Positions 1 through 12,054 of a DNA stretch of 64,000 nucleotides are shown here, one piece after another. The DNA comes from Phoronis australis (Eukaryota; Phoronida; Phoronidae), in the NCBI GenBank assembly GCA_002633005.1, contig NMRA01000097.1, positions 574,766-638,765 of the forward strand, read 5' to 3'. Numbering within the stretch: the first letter of the stretch is position 1; every line of letters starts with the position of its first letter. The translations under genes and the position numbers were made by a program. The notes under the pieces were generated by a model, which was not told the origin of the DNA, searched no databases, and saw only the letters and a program-made list of their open reading frames with translations.

Positions 1-390
1 TGCTCACTTGAGAATGTTGATTTATAAACATGCTTTCGTAGTTTTCTCAGTAGGCCTATGTGAACCATAAATCAAAAACTGTCCGATAACTATGCTGCTA
101 TTGGGCAAGCAGACGACATAATCAGTCGGCACCGAAGTTTGAATTTTGTAATTAATTACGAGTAGCATTGCCAAAAGTACTCACAATACCAACACTTCTA
201 CTATTGAAAGACTTTGAAAAGCGTTTCAATGCCGAAATTAATATTTTTTTCGTTGTTTTGGACAACAAAGTAGATGCAGGTATTTCTCGTCAAAATACAC
301 TGACCGGAAACTGCAGCAGATAGGTCAGGAGAGTTCAACTCAGCATGTAAGGATATGCCGGAGTTGCGAATCTGTTGTCTATAATCTATG

Positions 391-650
391 CTAAAACCAA
401 GTGAAGAAAGGGGATTTGGACCCTTTGACCCCTTGTATCAGCCATGCTTAGACCAGTCCGTGGTGAAGGATGTCCTTCAGAATTTATCTGGTCGATAAGG
501 GGGTCATAACTTATAGATTTGATATCACTAAAACCAAGTGAAGAAAGGGGATTCGGACCCTTTGACCCCCTTGTATCCGCCATGCTTAGACCAGTCCGTG
601 GTGAAGGATGTCCTTCAGAATTTAACTGGTCGATCAGGGCGTCATCGTCG
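391..650. repeat. Tandem duplication, 137-bp period, two copies
   Basis: ctaaaaccaagtgaagaaag recurs at 391 and 528, followed in both copies by a near-identical stretch through gtggtgaaggatgtccttc; the second copy is partial. It lies just inside the left arm of the 4-kb inverted repeat. Open reading on the minus strand is a by-product of the repeat. Confidence 0.85.
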
Positions 651-659
651 TAAGCGCTA

Positions 660-1800
660 TGGGTTTGACTCCGCTGGTCCACGATTTATTGTTGCCTTAA
701 GGGTTCTTGTCTCGTCCTTTGGGCGCGAAATATAGAAACTAAAATGACACAGAAATAAATTTGTCCATTTACATGCACGTGTATCATTTTGCAGTCAATC
801 GTGAGTATGAATGCGAGTGCCTGTGTTGGGCACAGACATAATATTTTTTCTCATGAGGAAAGTTTTTTGACCTTTTCGCAAATGTCAGCACTGATGTTAC
901 CCACTTGATCAGGTTTTCATTGAAGCACTTCAATAGTTTCTTTGTTGGGTTAATCCAGAACGACGCGGTACGGAGACTTGGATTCTTTTTAGCCTAGTTT
1001 TCCTAAAACCGCTCCCTGGTCTAACAAAACCAGGCTTTCAGACTTTAAATCACGTTAGTGAAATGCAAGTTAGTTCTTCAAATAGACCAGGTATAGGAAA
1101 AGCATTTTTTAAATCTTTGTGAAATTGTCTGCAGAAATCTTTGTCTCCTTGCACCACTTAAAATAAAACATTAACTCAAGGAATGATATTTGTTGAATTC
1201 AGAGCCTAAGGAGTAATCTCTGTACTGGAAATAAAACACGAAATTCGACCAATTTCATGGCTTTCTAATTCGAAGGTCAATGCCCCCTGGCTCTTAAAAT
1301 GCAACGTCGTTAGTTAGTTAGGCAGTGGTTGCTTGGTTGAAATGGGATTGTTATTTCAAACATTGGTGCATCTGTGATACGATGATATTGTAAACACTTT
1401 TGTATTCAATAATTTGGATTAATCACATAGCTTGATAGTATTGCTATTATGAAAATTTTCTTTTACATTTGTGTGATCAACTGTGGGGTTATTAGAGTAT
1501 TGTGCATCTAATTACAACCATCCGCAGGAAGTTCAAGCTGCGCATGTGCCTAGGGGCGTGCTAAGTGAGTAAAACCATGCCTGAAAGTCATGCATCCGAT
1601 ATGTGTGCAGCCCAGTCATATTTTTAAATAAACATATCTTTTGGATCGAACTGTAAGAACAAGTACAAGCAAGTCTTTAGGTTTATTCAACAACGAGGAG
1701 CTGGAACCCTTGCTTTGCACGCGGGATAGGGGGAATACCAGTCCATTTTTGTTACAGGTATCGTATTTTAACATGCGATGCTTTGCCGTATATGAATATT
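660..1800. other. No gene recognised
   Basis: AT-rich sequence inside the large inverted repeat; no coding pattern, RNA gene or clear repeat unit was seen. Confidence 0.5.
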
Positions 1801-1819
1801 GATTCCTTATATAATCTAA

Positions 1820-2500
1820 CTATTCCATAACGCACCGGAAAAGGTCATTTGGTGCAAAGGTCATATAATTTTTGAAAATGCTACTTCTTCAGTTTTAAAG
1901 CTATCTTTATTAAATTCGGCGCACGTGTATAAGTCAATAAAGCAATTTGAGGAATTATTTTTCTAAGTAATCGAGTCATCCAACAGGTTAAACAGGTTGG
2001 TTATTAGGTGCAAACCAAGATTTTGAATTAGACACTTCAAATTTGCACGTCTAATGGACACGTTTGATTCAGTTCGAAATCTAAAGTTATATGACATTTA
2101 GTGCAACCATTGAGTCATTAGGTGCAGTTTTCTTCTGAAAATTTGACCAATTCATTCATCTTGTATTTTAAAGTGCTTAAAGTAAGATACATTTATTCTT
2201 AGCACTGATCACACTTTTCATCGAGTTTACATTTACTCCAGTATCAGGGCTCATAATTCAAAGAAAAGGGTCAATTAGTGCAAAAGTCGTCAAATTATCA
2301 ACATGTAATTTCTCCTCCAATTTTACAGAATCCTTTTCATCTTGGTAAAGGGATTGTTGTCAATAATTTCCCATAACAATTCCAGTAAAACGAACGCGGA
2401 GAGTCCATTTTTGTCACACCGTGACAAAAAATTCTAATTTCTGTTGTCTTTGATATTGTTCTTCTTAATTGTTACATCAATTAAAAAATGAAAATTTCTC
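1820..2500 (-). repeat. Dispersed repeat family R1, inverted copy of 10.9-11.95 kb
   Basis: Recurrent short phrases such as ggtgcaaaggtcat, cattaggtgcaaac and ttttcttctgaaaatttgac are the reverse complements of phrases repeated in 10.9-11.95 kb. It also carries gtcacaccgtgac, the counterpart of gtcacagcgtgac near 10910. No coding potential was seen. Confidence 0.7.
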
Positions 2501-3113
2501 TATCTCTTTTTACATAGAATTTTTCTCAAGTGAGTTTCAACTATTTTTCCGGAAATCCTAACGTGGAGTGAAAGGCCAATTTCTTTTCTAAAATATTAAA
2601 TTATTTCATGAAACAGACCCAGGACTTAACATCGCACTTGTATACATGTCAATTTGTTTTTGAAATAAGCACATCAACAATTTTGACAAATTTAGGCATG
2701 ACGGAATAATCCAGTCGTCTTCACTACATGTATAAGTCAGAGCAACGCACGTGAATTCTACACGCAATTATCCCCAATTCCGGCAACATTCGGAGAAAGT
2801 GGTCAAGACCATTTGATGACTGCAATTAATATTTTAGTGAAGAATTCCCCCGGAACAACTTGAGCCTAAAATACAAAGGGGGTGGGAATAAAAATGAGCT
2901 CGCTGTTAATAAGAATCGCTCCCGTATGGTCTCCAGGCCAGACACTATCTATCTTTGCTGCGCATGCGCAATGTCCTTCTTCTCTACTATTGTTGCATAG
3001 TATGTTAGACGTGTTATTTTATATCTCGCATTAAATCCGTTGTGGCAAACTTCAGCAGAGTTATACATCATAAATGAACAGGTTATGGGCCCAGGAGTCG
3101 CCTACTGTTTTCT

Positions 3114-3573
3114 GGAAATGCTGCTGACTTCAACGTTTGGGAAACGCGATTCCTGAACTACCTGCGCACACAAGACAAGGGGCATTACAACGCCCTTGTT
3201 GACGGTGAACTGGCTTCGGATTTCGCCTCTAAGAACCGGGCTGCACACGCAGAACTCGTACAAGTTCTCGAAGAACGTTCACTCATGGTAATCATGAACG
3301 ATTAAACTGAAATGACGGGAAAGCAGCCTACCAAACGCTAAAAGCGCACTATGTCGGTGCAGAAGAACCACGAGTGTTAACACTGCACGAGGAGCTGACA
3401 ACATTGGTGATAAAACCACAAGAAAACACCAGCACTTACATAATCCGGGCCGAACACGCATCAACTTCTGTACGGCCTTCAGGTGAGAACATTTCTGAAA
3501 ATCTTGTGATTGTAATGGTTATAAAAGCCTTCCCAAATCCTGTCGACCATTTGTTGTTGTGCGCAAGCAAATA
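3114..3573 (+). pseudogene. Frameshifted Copia-type (UBN2-like) gag fragment
   Basis: Two overlapping frames together give the gag-polypeptide pattern of Ty1/Copia-type elements. The first is 3114-3305 (NVWETRFLNYLRTQDKGHY, then a His/Leu-rich helix, ending at taa). The second, from about 3311, contains AYQTLKAHYVGAEEPRVLTL followed by a helical segment to KAFPNPVDHLL. A stop and a frameshift separate them. Only gag is left; no protease, integrase or RT follows. It abuts the inner end of the right arm of the large inverted repeat. Confidence 0.6.
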
Positions 3574-3960
3574 ATAGATTATAGACAACAGATTCGCAAC
3601 TCCGACGTTTTCTTCTGTGCTATCCAAAAGGAGGCGACACTCTCCCAAATTATCTGGTGCAGTTTCCGGTTAGTGTACTTTGACGGGAAATTCTCGCATC
3701 TACTTCACTGTCCAGTTAAACGAAAAAAAAATCTCAATTCCGCATTGAAACTGTGTCCAAAGTCTTCTAAAAGTAGAAGTGTTGATATCGTGAGTATTTT
3801 TGGCAATGCTACCGTTAATTAATTACAAAATTCAAACTTCGGTGCCTACTGATTATGTCGTCTGCTTGCGCAATAACAGCACAATTATCGGACCGTTTGT
3901 GTGTGCATCATGGTTCACATACTGAGAAAACTACGAAAGCATATTTGCGCACAAATTCTA

Positions 3961-6900
3961 AGGAGTACCTGTGAATGCAAAAGATACTTATATAACGTTT
4001 TTGTTTTAGATTTTTTTTTTTTTGGATTAAAACATGCGACTCTGCAACGATTTCACAGGTTAAACCTTTTTATGTTAATTTATAATTCACATTCTAAAGT
4101 TAGCAGTTCTTCTAGGAAGTGTTAAGTGTCCCTTAAAAGGGCCGTTGGTTGCACTGTGCATGAGCCTTAGGTATAGTGTGAAATGGTTCTTAAAGAACCA
4201 TTGAATAATTCCACATAAATAACACAGTATACCGTGTTCACTCAAGTACTGAAGGTCCTCTTCATTTAATTTTTCACCAGGAAGTTTGGATGAAACAGAG
4301 AAGATGACAATATCAATGACAGTTGTAGCACTTTAAATAGATGTTACCGTTCACCAACGTTATCACGAACCCTGTCTCGTTCAGTTCTTGCTCCTGGATC
4401 CACAAGTAATCCTGAACCGTAGGGAAAAAAGACATACAACAACACGAATCAAATTTCGAAAATCACCGCCTTCGTACGATTTCGCATTGCTGTCGCCAGA
4501 CTGATATTCCTCCATGTTGAAAATCGACGTTGCAAGTGATGGAAACTTGTGTCCTTTGTTTCTAACTTTTAACCCATTTTTTTAAGAATGGGGTGTACTG
4601 ATTTTGGCTAATGTTGATAGAGCATAACTTTTGGTTTTTACAACGCATTAATCGTGTTGAATGTATTGATATAAAGTGGCCTCATTGAGTTGAACAGAAG
4701 ATAAATTAAATGTAACACAATAAAGTTTTGTAAGTAAATAAAGCAGTAACAGGACTCCCTAAGAATAAAACTTGTTTTCGAAAACTTTGCACCGCTGGTG
4801 ATCTGGTTGGTTCATGCACTTACGGCGGGAAAATGATAGACCAAGCATTGTGCACGTGTGCAATGTAGCAACACTTTGTATCTAATTCTTATTTGGCCGA
4901 TCTGCTGATACAGTAAATTTTATTGATGCCCATCCTGATTTGACCGCATCTTGAGCTTGTTGGGTTCAACCATATTGGGGTTGGCACAGGGACCCACATG
5001 GTGTTTACTCGAATGGGCTTCATTTTACCGGCTATTTCAAAGTTTGTAGGTGAAGTAAATAAACTAAATGGATGATTATCATCACCGGAATTTTATCATT
5101 AGTATATTTTTCCGGGTGCTCAAATTTTCTAAGACTAGGGATTGTCACATTTGTAAGGTAGAAATGTTTCGCCGGACTTCCTGGTCTGTGGTGTTATTTA
5201 TAAAGGACCAAAATTAAAAAGAGGCCCTTGTTTAAATCAAGAGCTGCATAAAAATAATTGCAGGCGATCTGATACACGTTGTACATGGGCCGCGCAGCAG
5301 TGAAAAAAGCGTTGCTAAATCCCCCAGCACCCATGTGGTGCGCCGCCTATAGACTATGGGTGGCGCAGCACTGCAAAAAGTGGGGGCTATGCAGTTCGTA
5401 AAAAGTAAAACTGGACTTCTAAGCCGCTTGATCTGATTTGACATTTCTCATAATATTTCAAAAGTACTATATTTAGTATCCTTTATGAACGGGGATTCTT
5501 TTGTTACATTAGGAGTGGGATTGGTTAATTTTATGCCCTAGTGGTGGTATAGGACATTACAAAATTGGTTGAAGAATTTTGTTTTCGTCATAAACGTTTG
5601 TTTGAAAAACTTAAGTTTGGAAATGTTAGGACTTAAGGAGGAAATTTAAAAACAACTCTCACACCCCTCTGGTGTTCCTGTCCCATGTTTGCAAAGAAGT
5701 TGGTTTTATTTTCATAGACTGCAATTTACATGTACTTGGCTAAGATGGTCTAGAGATTTTGTGCAGCATATATTCGACATGAAATGAGTGTGTAACCTGC
5801 TGTGAAATAGACTTTGAATAGGCTAGTTGGTAGCCTAGGTACAAAGTTGTGTACTGAATGTATATTTTGATGATAGTCTTCATACAGCTAGCTGGATCGC
5901 TAATCAGTTGGTTATTTCTGGACTATTAATGCGATGTTTATTGATGTTAAAAGTTTTACCAGCATTCAATTTATTTTTACACGGATTTATAAATCGGCTA
6001 AGACGGTGATCTAAATCCCGACGAAATGTGCGCATTCTGCTGAGATAGTAACCGCCTGTTTAAGGCCAGCAAAGATGACTAATTTGTTAAATTCGCACAC
6101 TAGGTTATGGTTGAAGTTCCTGGTAAGGACAGGAGTTCGTGAATCACTATCTTTTGAAAGCTTTTTCTCCCACAGCTGATAATGGGGATTCCGTACACTA
6201 TGGAAGCTAACGCGTTTGCATTTCGCCTGTGACCGAACACCCGGCCACACAGCAACCGACCATGATTAGCAGACGACGTACTTGCCGGAAATAACGCCAG
6301 ATACTTTGGCCAGGTGACGCTAGTGAATAATGACGTAACGGCTTGTGCGAAACAGCACAGATTTCGTCCATTGAAAGTATACGAAGTTGGCAGTCTATAG
6401 TCTAAGCGCAAATAGACAAACACGATACGCTAGAAATAAAGAAAAGTCCATTCAAGAGATTTATTATTTTTTTCACAAATCCAAGGTCAACTGGAGCCGG
6501 TAGATAGAAATTGTTGAATCAAGCGTGATATTGTTTAATATTTACGTGACACATTTGAGTTCTTGGCATCACTTGTCATATTCCAAGATTCCATGCGAAA
6601 TTGCATTGTGTAAAGCACGTGAGATATTAGGGAAAAAAGAGTTGATGGCAAATCGCTAGATTGCTTTTGTGATTCTCAAAAACGAAACAAGTGTGTGGAA
6701 TTTGCGTTCACAGTGCAAACCCGTGTCTTAAGTTAGGTGTTACAGAAGAAGAGCAAACGTTCAATTTAATGCCTGCTGTCCATGCTGCTACCTCGCTGAA
6801 CACATAGTGCTAGTGTCATTGCCTGCACAATGGCACAAATTCAGTACAGCGTGTGGAACCATCCAGTTTCACATGAGTGCTTGTTTTGGATAACTGGTAT

Positions 6901-6980
6901 GTATCGTCATCACTGTGGAAACATCAATTATACCGAATTGTCACGAAAAGATTGAGAAACTGTCAGTTTGACATTGGCTG
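3961..6980. other. Non-coding stretch; one short GC-rich palindromic repeat near 5260-5400
   Basis: No host exon or intact transposon gene was recognised. Around 5265-5400 the phrases gggccgcgcagcagtgaaaa, cccatgtggtgcgccgcc and gggtggcgcagcactgcaaa form an imperfect palindrome; the same unit recurs at 50,530-50,620. Confidence 0.5.
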
Positions 6981-6989
6981 CCCAATGCT

Positions 6990-7420
6990 TACCCATCGTT
7001 GGATCAAAGCCGTGTGTGGTCTTAGTGCAAAGCTGTACAATAAATATATAGTTTTGCATCGATGTGGGTAAAAAATGGCTAAATGAAACCTGCCACAAAA
7101 TGAGTGTCATTAAAGCTACACTATTCATTGGGTAATCTAAGTTATTTAGACGTTCTCCCGTTCTTCTTCTGTTAACGTGGCGAGGTGCTAATTTGCATCG
7201 GCTTTCGGTGCTATGAAATATGCCGTCAGCTATTGACGAGTTTCTTTTTTCATCGATTCTTCAAACAACTGTTGTTCTTTCACGAGGTTGCGTGCACGCT
7301 GAAACAAGTTATCGAACTGGTTTCACTGCATTATAAAGTTTTACAATTGTGATACCAGCAAACCGAATTTCAGAATAAATTTTGAACTGCGAAGCTGTCA
7401 TCATCTTCCGACAGATGTCG
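6990..7420 (+). repeat. Diverged direct repeat, left copy, immediately upstream of the Penelope-like element
   Basis: Shared with 10440-10800 in the same order: aaaatggctaaatgaaacctg / aaactggccaaatgaaatctg, gctacactattc / actacactcttc, tttcggtgctatgaaatat / tttcggctcaatgaaatat, cagaataaattttg / cagaacaaattttg, gacagatgtcgcaaa / gagagatgtcacaaa. The placement on both sides of a Penelope-like element suggests pseudo-LTRs, but this is inference. Confidence 0.6.
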
Positions 7421-7433
7421 CAAAAAATAGGAA

Positions 7434-10175
7434 ATGGCGCTTGAGCTTGTCACGAGCGTACTGTTTTCAAAACGACGACAAACTTTTTGCGCGTTGAATG
7501 ACCATTGGATCGTCACTTTATCGGACTCTACGTTGTTAAAGACCGAGAAACAAGTTCTGGAACGTAGCCATGAACGTAGTCGTTCCGAAAAAAACCCTGA
7601 CGAGGGAGTTCGTCACAATCAACGAATACGTGTGCTGTTATCCATAAACAAGGTGCTCCCCTAAGGCATATTGTCTCCTGTATTAGCGGTATCTTTTACA
7701 ACGCGGTTAAAGATTTGACGAACATTCTTAAACTATTGTTGGGTTTGCCTCCTCATCACATTCCCAACAGTGAAGACTTCATTGACGGAATTAGTGACCT
7801 CGAGATACCACAATCACGTAAGATGCTTTCCCACGAAGTATCCGCACTTTTCACTAGTGGTCTCCCATCCCTCCCATCGTCGCCAGCATCTTCATGCAAG
7901 ATTTTGAGGTTCGTGCTATTGCGACAGCTCCAACTCCCTCGTTACACCGGAGACCATATGTCGATGACATCTCTAGTTATCCACGAAACTTCTGTTGATG
8001 AGTTCACCAAACCCCTCAACAATCTAGATCTATCCATCCATTTTACCCGAACACTCGAATGAGATATCACTCTCCCCTTCCCCGACATTTTCCTCCGACT
8101 ACACGGTGGTGGTTCCACCTCCACTTCCTTTTACCGCAAGCCTAAGCACACTGATCAGTATCTCAGACTTGCATCGAATCACCGTCTCACAAACCATGTG
8201 TAATACGGACTCTACTTAACAGAGCCGAGAAACTTGTTCCTGATGACAACAAAAGAGAGGCTGACGTTCGTCAGAGAAACGAGCATTTCGTGGTAACGGA
8301 TATCTTGACTGGATATTTGATGTACGCAACGAAGAACCACGACTAAGTAACCTCCAGCTCCTTCGATCATCAACATCCCTATATCACAGTCGTCCCCGAA
8401 GGGATTCAGACCACATACCGAAAACACAATATCACGTCGTTTCACAAACCAATCGACACCATTCGGTCCACCCTCCCATCAGTGAAAGATGTGACACCCC
8501 CCCTCGAGAGGTGTGGTGTGATCTACGAATACGAGTGTTGTGAGTGTACTGACAACTATATCGGTGAGACTGGTCTCCAGCTATCGACCAGGATTAAGAA
8601 TCATCTTAATTTTGAGGTGCTGAATCCAAAATGTATGCCAATAATAATTGCCTATGAAAATGAGTATAATATATCAATCCATAGGTTTACAAGTACGATA
8701 AAAACGATTCTGATACTATTTTTGTGACTGGAGGTCAAGGTCAAGCGAAAAGGTCATGGTCAGGCCACACAATTTCCATTGGAAATACAGTGAGCTCAAA
8801 TATTTCAGGGAATCTTAAATCATAAATTCATTCTAGCTTTTGAGTGTTTCAGGCATAACATTGTATGACAAAATGAATTTTGATTAGGTCATCGATAAAT
8901 CTAAGATGGCTGCCAGCCGCCATTGTGGAATTATAATGCCTAAGGAAGTGTTAACATCAATTGTATATTTTAATAGGAAATCAAATGCCGAAAAGTTGGG
9001 CAACATCCTTACAATACTAAAAATACCATAAGGCATAGATTGAGTGCAGTAAATAAATCTTCAATTTGGAATAAAAACGATTGTTAAAATTGCCGTTTCT
9101 CTTTATTGAAAACTAACAATGAACCAAATGCTCAAGGTTTACTAAATCTATAACTTTACTGCTCGGAGAATGGCTAAGGAGGCGGCAGGGTAGGAGTGGC
9201 TTGTTTGCGGTAACCCATTGCAACTGACCATTTTGTGTGCTTAAGTCATCACATATTTGCAAAATGCAACCTTGGAGCATAATCTTGTCACGAAAATAGT
9301 GCTTAAAATGAGCTTCCAGTGCATGATAACGTAATATATTGACGTATCGCTCGAGAGCTAAGAATACTTCCTTAGGCATTGCAATTCCACGATGGCGGCT
9401 GGTGGCCATCTTAGATTTTTAGATGACCTAAGCAAAATTAATTTGTCATACAGTTTTATACCTAAAACACTCCAAAACTAGTCCAAATTTATATGTACAG
9501 ATGCGCTGAAATATTCGAGCTCACCATATTTCCAATGGAACATGTGCAGCATCATGTAACATTGACCTCGACCTGTTCGCGTGACCTTGACCTCCAGTCA
9601 CAGAAACAGTAACAGAATCGATTTTATGATACCTGAAAACCTACAGTTTGATGTTCCTTACTGATTTTAAATGGCATTCATTGGGACTTGCCAATTTCAA
9701 TATGGCCGACGGCGGCCATCTTGGATTTGAGGGTTATGCGGACAAAATACAGCATGGCATACATTTTTTTGGATTCAGCACCCCAAAATTAGTGAAAGTC
9801 AATCATCACATCTGCGTTACACCAAATGGTCTCGACACCATTATTGAAAATTGCAACCTGACTATATTGCTGTTCAGGTGTATGCCAAAGGCCTGCATCA
9901 CCAGATCTCTGATAAGGGTTTCAGGATATTAAGTCTACATCGCAGTTTACGAGAAGCAATTGAGATCCAAATCCACACAACTAGTCTTAAGAAAATTTTG
10001 GCACTGGGGTCAGTTACGGGGTACTGCCGACATTACGGTATCCTCGGAACTGTTTTCATCGACTTACACGCGGTGATGAAACAATTTCGTGAGAAATGGT
10101 CAAAACGGCTGTACACTTTCCACAACAAGATACGGCTTTTTCGTTCCAAAACAGATCTCTACGCAATATTTCCAT
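7434..10175 (+). pseudogene. Degenerate Penelope-like element (RT + GIY-YIG), split by a fold-back insertion
   Basis: Successive frames show Penelope-like landmarks in order: an N-terminal stretch with TLSDSTLLKTEKQVLE (about 7530); SEDFIDGISDLEIPQSRKML then ALFTS (7760-7860); YVDD at about 7957 within the RT catalytic motif; SIHFTRTLE, then YRKPKHTDQYLRLASNH (8030-8180); and a GIY-YIG start (CGVIYEYECCECTDNYIGET, 8510-8580). The endonuclease is interrupted at about 8610 and resumes after about 9830 with GLHHQISDKG and RSLREAIEIQIHTTSLKK. Several frameshifts and stops make it non-functional. Penelope-like elements with GIY-YIG are known from many animals. Confidence 0.8.
8610..9788. mobile_element. 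Fold-back element (arms ~8610-8953 and ~9365-9788) inside the Penelope-like element
   Basis: The outer ends are ttttgaggtgctgaatcc and ggattcagcaccccaaaa. Paired internal anchors are gtatgccaa/tggcatac, gtgactggaggtcaaggtca/tgaccttgacctccagtcac, and gccgccattgtggaatt/aattccacgatggcggc. The arms are about 350-420 bp around a roughly 410-bp centre. No coding content; a non-autonomous DNA transposon is the likely identity. Confidence 0.85.
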
Positions 10176-10439
10176 GATTTTCTTTGTTACGAAAGGCGGA
10201 TAATTGCGCTAGAAAGTGACTTTTATAAATTTGTTTTTTCACCTTAAAGGCTGTTAGGGGCATGATGAGTGTCTGTTGAACTCCCAGATTCTGTATGCAC
10301 CCGCCACTCTTTAGTCCTTCATGTTCATGCAAGTCTCACAGCGAAGTGACGAGCAGAAGAACCCGGCTTGTGTGCAATTTCGATGTCTGTCGACGCTGAA
10401 CACACAGTGGTATCCTAGCTGTATTTTGACAATAATCTC

Positions 10440-10800
10440 CATAAAGGTAGCTGGCTGTATGGTAAACATACAGATTTGCAGTGATGTACTAGGTAAAAAC
10501 TGGCCAAATGAAATCTGAAACAAATCAGTTTCGCTCAAAACTACACTCTTCCTGTAGTAAACTAAAGTATTTGCCGGTGGCATTCTTTCGTTGAATTTGT
10601 GCTAAAGTAGTTGAGCAATCTTATGCGTCGGGTTTCGGCTCAATGAAATATAGCGTGACATTTAATCGCCAATTCTGCAATCAACTGCTACCACACGAAG
10701 TTGGCTACATGTCACAAAAATTGTCAGAAGTCGTTTCATTAGTATTTTAATGCCTGTAACCGCACTTCAGAACAAATTTTGCTGTTGCGAATCTCCCATC
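10440..10800 (+). repeat. Diverged direct repeat, right copy
   Basis: Partner of 6990-7420 (see there). It begins after the end of the Penelope-like endonuclease and merges into repeat family R1 at about 10.9 kb. Confidence 0.6.
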
Positions 10801-10899
10801 ATTTCGCGAGAGATGTCACAAAGAACTAAGGAAATGCATGAGAATTTTGAGACATCCAGTTGAGAAAACAGATACTGGAATAAAAACTTACAAAAACTA

Positions 10900-11950
10900 G
10901 AAAGATTATTGTCACAGCGTGACAATAATGGACTCTGCGCGTGTGTATTACAGGAATTATTATGGGATATTACTGACAGCAACCAGTTTACCAATATGAA
11001 AAAGAATTCTTTAAAACTGTAGGAGAAATTACATATTAATTTTTGATGACCTTTCCACTAATTGACCTCTTCCGGTGCATTTTGAGCCCCGAAGAGGGAC
11101 TAATTGTTAACTCGATTAAAAGTGTGGTTAATGCTAATAATCACAGATGTTTTACTTTAAGCACTTCAGAATACAAGCTGATTGAAATGGTCAAACTTTC
11201 AGAAGAAAAATGTACCTAATGACCCCATGTGTGCACCAAATGACCTGAAAATTTAGAATTCAAAATCAATCGCACTTAGTAAACAGATACGTAATTCTGA
11301 AGTCTCTAGCTCAAAATTTTAGTTTGCACTCAATGACCTTTGACCTGTTTTTTCTGATTGGTTAGGCGTATTGCGAAGTAAAGCAGGGTATTCAATTGGC
11401 ATGTTGACTTACACCAGTGTGCTGAAATTGAAAAGAATTCCTTCAAAAACGTAAGAGATATAACATTTTGAACGTTACACGACCTTTGCACTAATTGACC
11501 TTATCCGGTGCATTTTAAGCATCTTGTGGAGAATTATTGCAAAGCCCATGGAAAATGTGTTTAACGCTGAGAATCACAGTTGTCTAACGGTTGACACATC
11601 AGAATACTTGCTGATTGAAAAGGTCAAATTTTCAGAAGAAAAATGCACCTAATGACCCCATGTTTGCACTAAATGACCTGAAACTTTGGATTCCGATTTG
11701 ATTTACATGTGGCAATCAGACCTGTCAATTTGAAGTGTCTATCTCAAAATTTTAGTTTGCACCTAATGACCTTTGACCTATTTCACCTGATTGGATGACC
11801 CGATTACTTAGAAAAGTAATTTTTTAAATTGTCATGTTGACCTTTACCTGTGCACCGAATTTGAAAAAGATAGCTTTAAAACTGAAGGAGAAGTAGCATT
11901 TTGAAAATTATATGATTTTTGCACCAAACGACCTCTTCCGGCGCAATATG
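10900..11950 (+). repeat. Dispersed repeat family R1, internally repeated (~430-bp period)
   Basis: Three successive imperfect units share cctcttccggtgcattttga-like, cacctaatgacccca-like and ctcaaaattttagtttgcac phrases at about 11.05, 11.48 and 11.92 kb. The whole is inverted relative to 1.82-2.5 kb. It contains gtcacagcgtgac, a 13-bp palindrome. No reading frame was recognised. Confidence 0.7.
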
Positions 11951-12054
11951 GAATATGATTTTTAACCAATCAAAATTTATGTACTGTCAAAAGTCATATG
12001 CTGAATTTAAAGACCGTACCTTCACCCAATTTGGAGTTATTAAGCCTCAAATTT

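Larger units (their letters stand above)
1..3960. mobile_element. Large inverted repeat (~380-bp arms, ~12-389 and ~3574-3950) enclosing 3.2 kb
   Basis: The left arm is a diverged reverse complement of the right arm. Shared anchors are gttgcgaatctgttgtct (inner end), caccgaagtttgaattttgt, gcagacgacataatcag and gctttcgtagttttctcag (outer end). The interior carries a tandem duplication (391-650), AT-rich sequence, part of a second repeat family and a Copia-type gag fragment. Whether this is a terminal-inverted-repeat element or two inverted copies of one repeat is not settled. The outer end of the left arm is at the window edge, so no target-site duplication can be checked. Confidence 0.75.
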
